Of a DNA stretch of 33,540 nucleotides, positions 32,986 through 33,540 are shown piece after piece. A model generated the notes under the pieces. It saw nothing but the letters and a program-made list of their open reading frames with translations, had not been told where the DNA came from and did not search any database. Position 1 is the first letter of the stretch. Each line of letters begins with the position of its first letter. Made by a program: the position numbers and the translations under genes. Origin of the DNA: Gordonia otitidis NBRC 100426. GTDB taxonomy: Bacteria; Actinomycetota; Actinomycetes; Mycobacteriales; Mycobacteriaceae. Where the stretch lies: positions 1 through 33,540 of the forward strand of contig NZ_BAFB01000080.1 in assembly GCF_000248075.1 (NCBI RefSeq). Direction: 5' to 3'.

Positions 32986-33540
32986 TCATCGACGCGAACC
33001 GGGGACATCGGAGGAGTCGCGCGCCTCCTCGTCCACGTCACCGCGCTGCAGTTCGCCGGTGAGATCACGCTCCCTGCCCAGCGGACGCCGCGACGGAAGT
33101 GCCTGCTCGTCGGCGGGTATGTCGTCGGCCTGCTCGAAGTACCGGGTCATGAACCGGTCCGCGATGGCGGTTCCCGTCGCCTCATCGGGCAATGCGTCGG
33201 CCGTCTCGGCACGCCATTGGGTCAGTCGCGCAGCCAATTCTGCGCGCACCTGCGCATAAGTCGGATCGTCGGCCAGATTGGTGCGTTCGAACGGATCGTT
33301 GTCGAGATCGTAGAGTTCGACGGCCGGCCGCTCGGCCGCGATGACCGACGTGTCGAGTGAGCGCGCCGAGGGGCTGTCGGCGATGTCGAGCGGCAGCAGC
33401 AGCGCAGGCCGGTGAGCGTAGTTCTCGATGTAGCTGTACCGCTTCGTGCGAATCGCGCGGATCGGGTCGTAGGCGTCGTGATAGGTCTTCTCGGTGAAGA
33501 CCGCGCCGCGGATCGGGCCGTGTTCGCGTCGTGCGATCTC
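32986..33540 (-). CDS. Sulfatase, C-terminal part (runs off the window)
   Basis: The C-terminal ~184 residues of an alkaline-phosphatase-superfamily sulfatase; the frame is open to the window end, so the start lies outside. Recognisable pieces are RTKRYSYIENYAHRP (the K-Y-x-Y-I segment near the end of sulfatases) and ELYDLDNDPFERTNLADDPTYAQVRAELAARLTQW, the usual C-terminal signature. The catalytic Cys/Ser motif is outside the window. An acidic/basic tail of ~60 residues follows. It would release sulfate from an ester. It lies 91 bases upstream of the sulfotransferase gene on the same strand; the promoter in the gap means the two need not be co-transcribed. Confidence 0.85.
   Translation of the reverse strand, partial: EIARREHGPIRGAVFTEKTYHDAYDPIRAIRTKRYSYIENYAHRPALLLPLDIADSPSARSLDTSVIAAERPAVELYDLDNDPFERTNLADDPTYAQVRAELAARLTQWRAETADALPDEATGTAIADRFMTRYFEQADDIPADEQALPSRRPLGRERDLTGELQRGDVDEEARDSSDVPGSRR

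Overview
The window is high-GC DNA with the gene content of a mycolic-acid actinobacterium (order Mycobacteriales). Three things support this: an lpqU-eno-ftsB-DUF501-ppx block in the same order as Mycobacterium tuberculosis Rv1022-Rv1026; a reductase/desaturase pair like Rv3230c-desA3; and a GjpA-type cell-envelope porin, a family first described in Gordonia jacobaea. A Gordonia- or Williamsia-like genome is the best guess. This rests on protein reading alone.

Layout. 1-2164 (+): the 3' part of an FMN-dependent monooxygenase and a YibE/F membrane protein. 2193-9206: an envelope region with two paralogous class-A-beta-lactamase-like serine hydrolases, a fatty acyl-AMP ligase, a GjpA-like protein and a one-pass membrane protein; two facing arrays of 21-bp repeats lie at 3180-3464. 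9411-13705 (-): sulfur scavenging and redox genes, read in the order quinone oxidoreductase, TetR regulator, sfnG, sfnB; related dyads lie upstream of the oxidoreductase and of sfnG. 14021-16470: an ABC exporter divergent from a MarR regulator, with two near-identical palindromes between them. 16694-19261 (+): an acyl-CoA desaturase operon (reductase, desaturase, small helical protein) with a strong palindrome at its promoter. 19448-24457: a DUF4395 membrane protein, then the conserved lpqU-eno-ftsB-DUF501-ppx block on the minus strand. 24586-28785 (+): efeUOB iron uptake with a candidate IdeR/DtxR box. 28786-29174: a repeat-rich convergent intergenic region. 29175-33540 (-): sulfatase (partial), Stf0-type sulfotransferase, cysD and a cysN-cysC fusion interrupted by an apparent 1-base frameshift.

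How the genes fit together. Sulfur is the main theme. SfnG/SfnB and the first monooxygenase would release sulfite from organosulfur compounds. The last cluster would release sulfate from sulfate esters, activate it to PAPS (CysD/CysNC) and transfer it to an acceptor (Stf0). Envelope lipid building (acyl-AMP ligase, desaturase) and envelope proteins (GjpA-like, serine hydrolases, LpqU) form the second theme. No tRNA, rRNA, insertion sequence, prophage or CRISPR array was seen. The most unusual items are the inverted 21-bp repeat arrays, the broken cysNC frame, and several well-formed dyads at regulated promoters.
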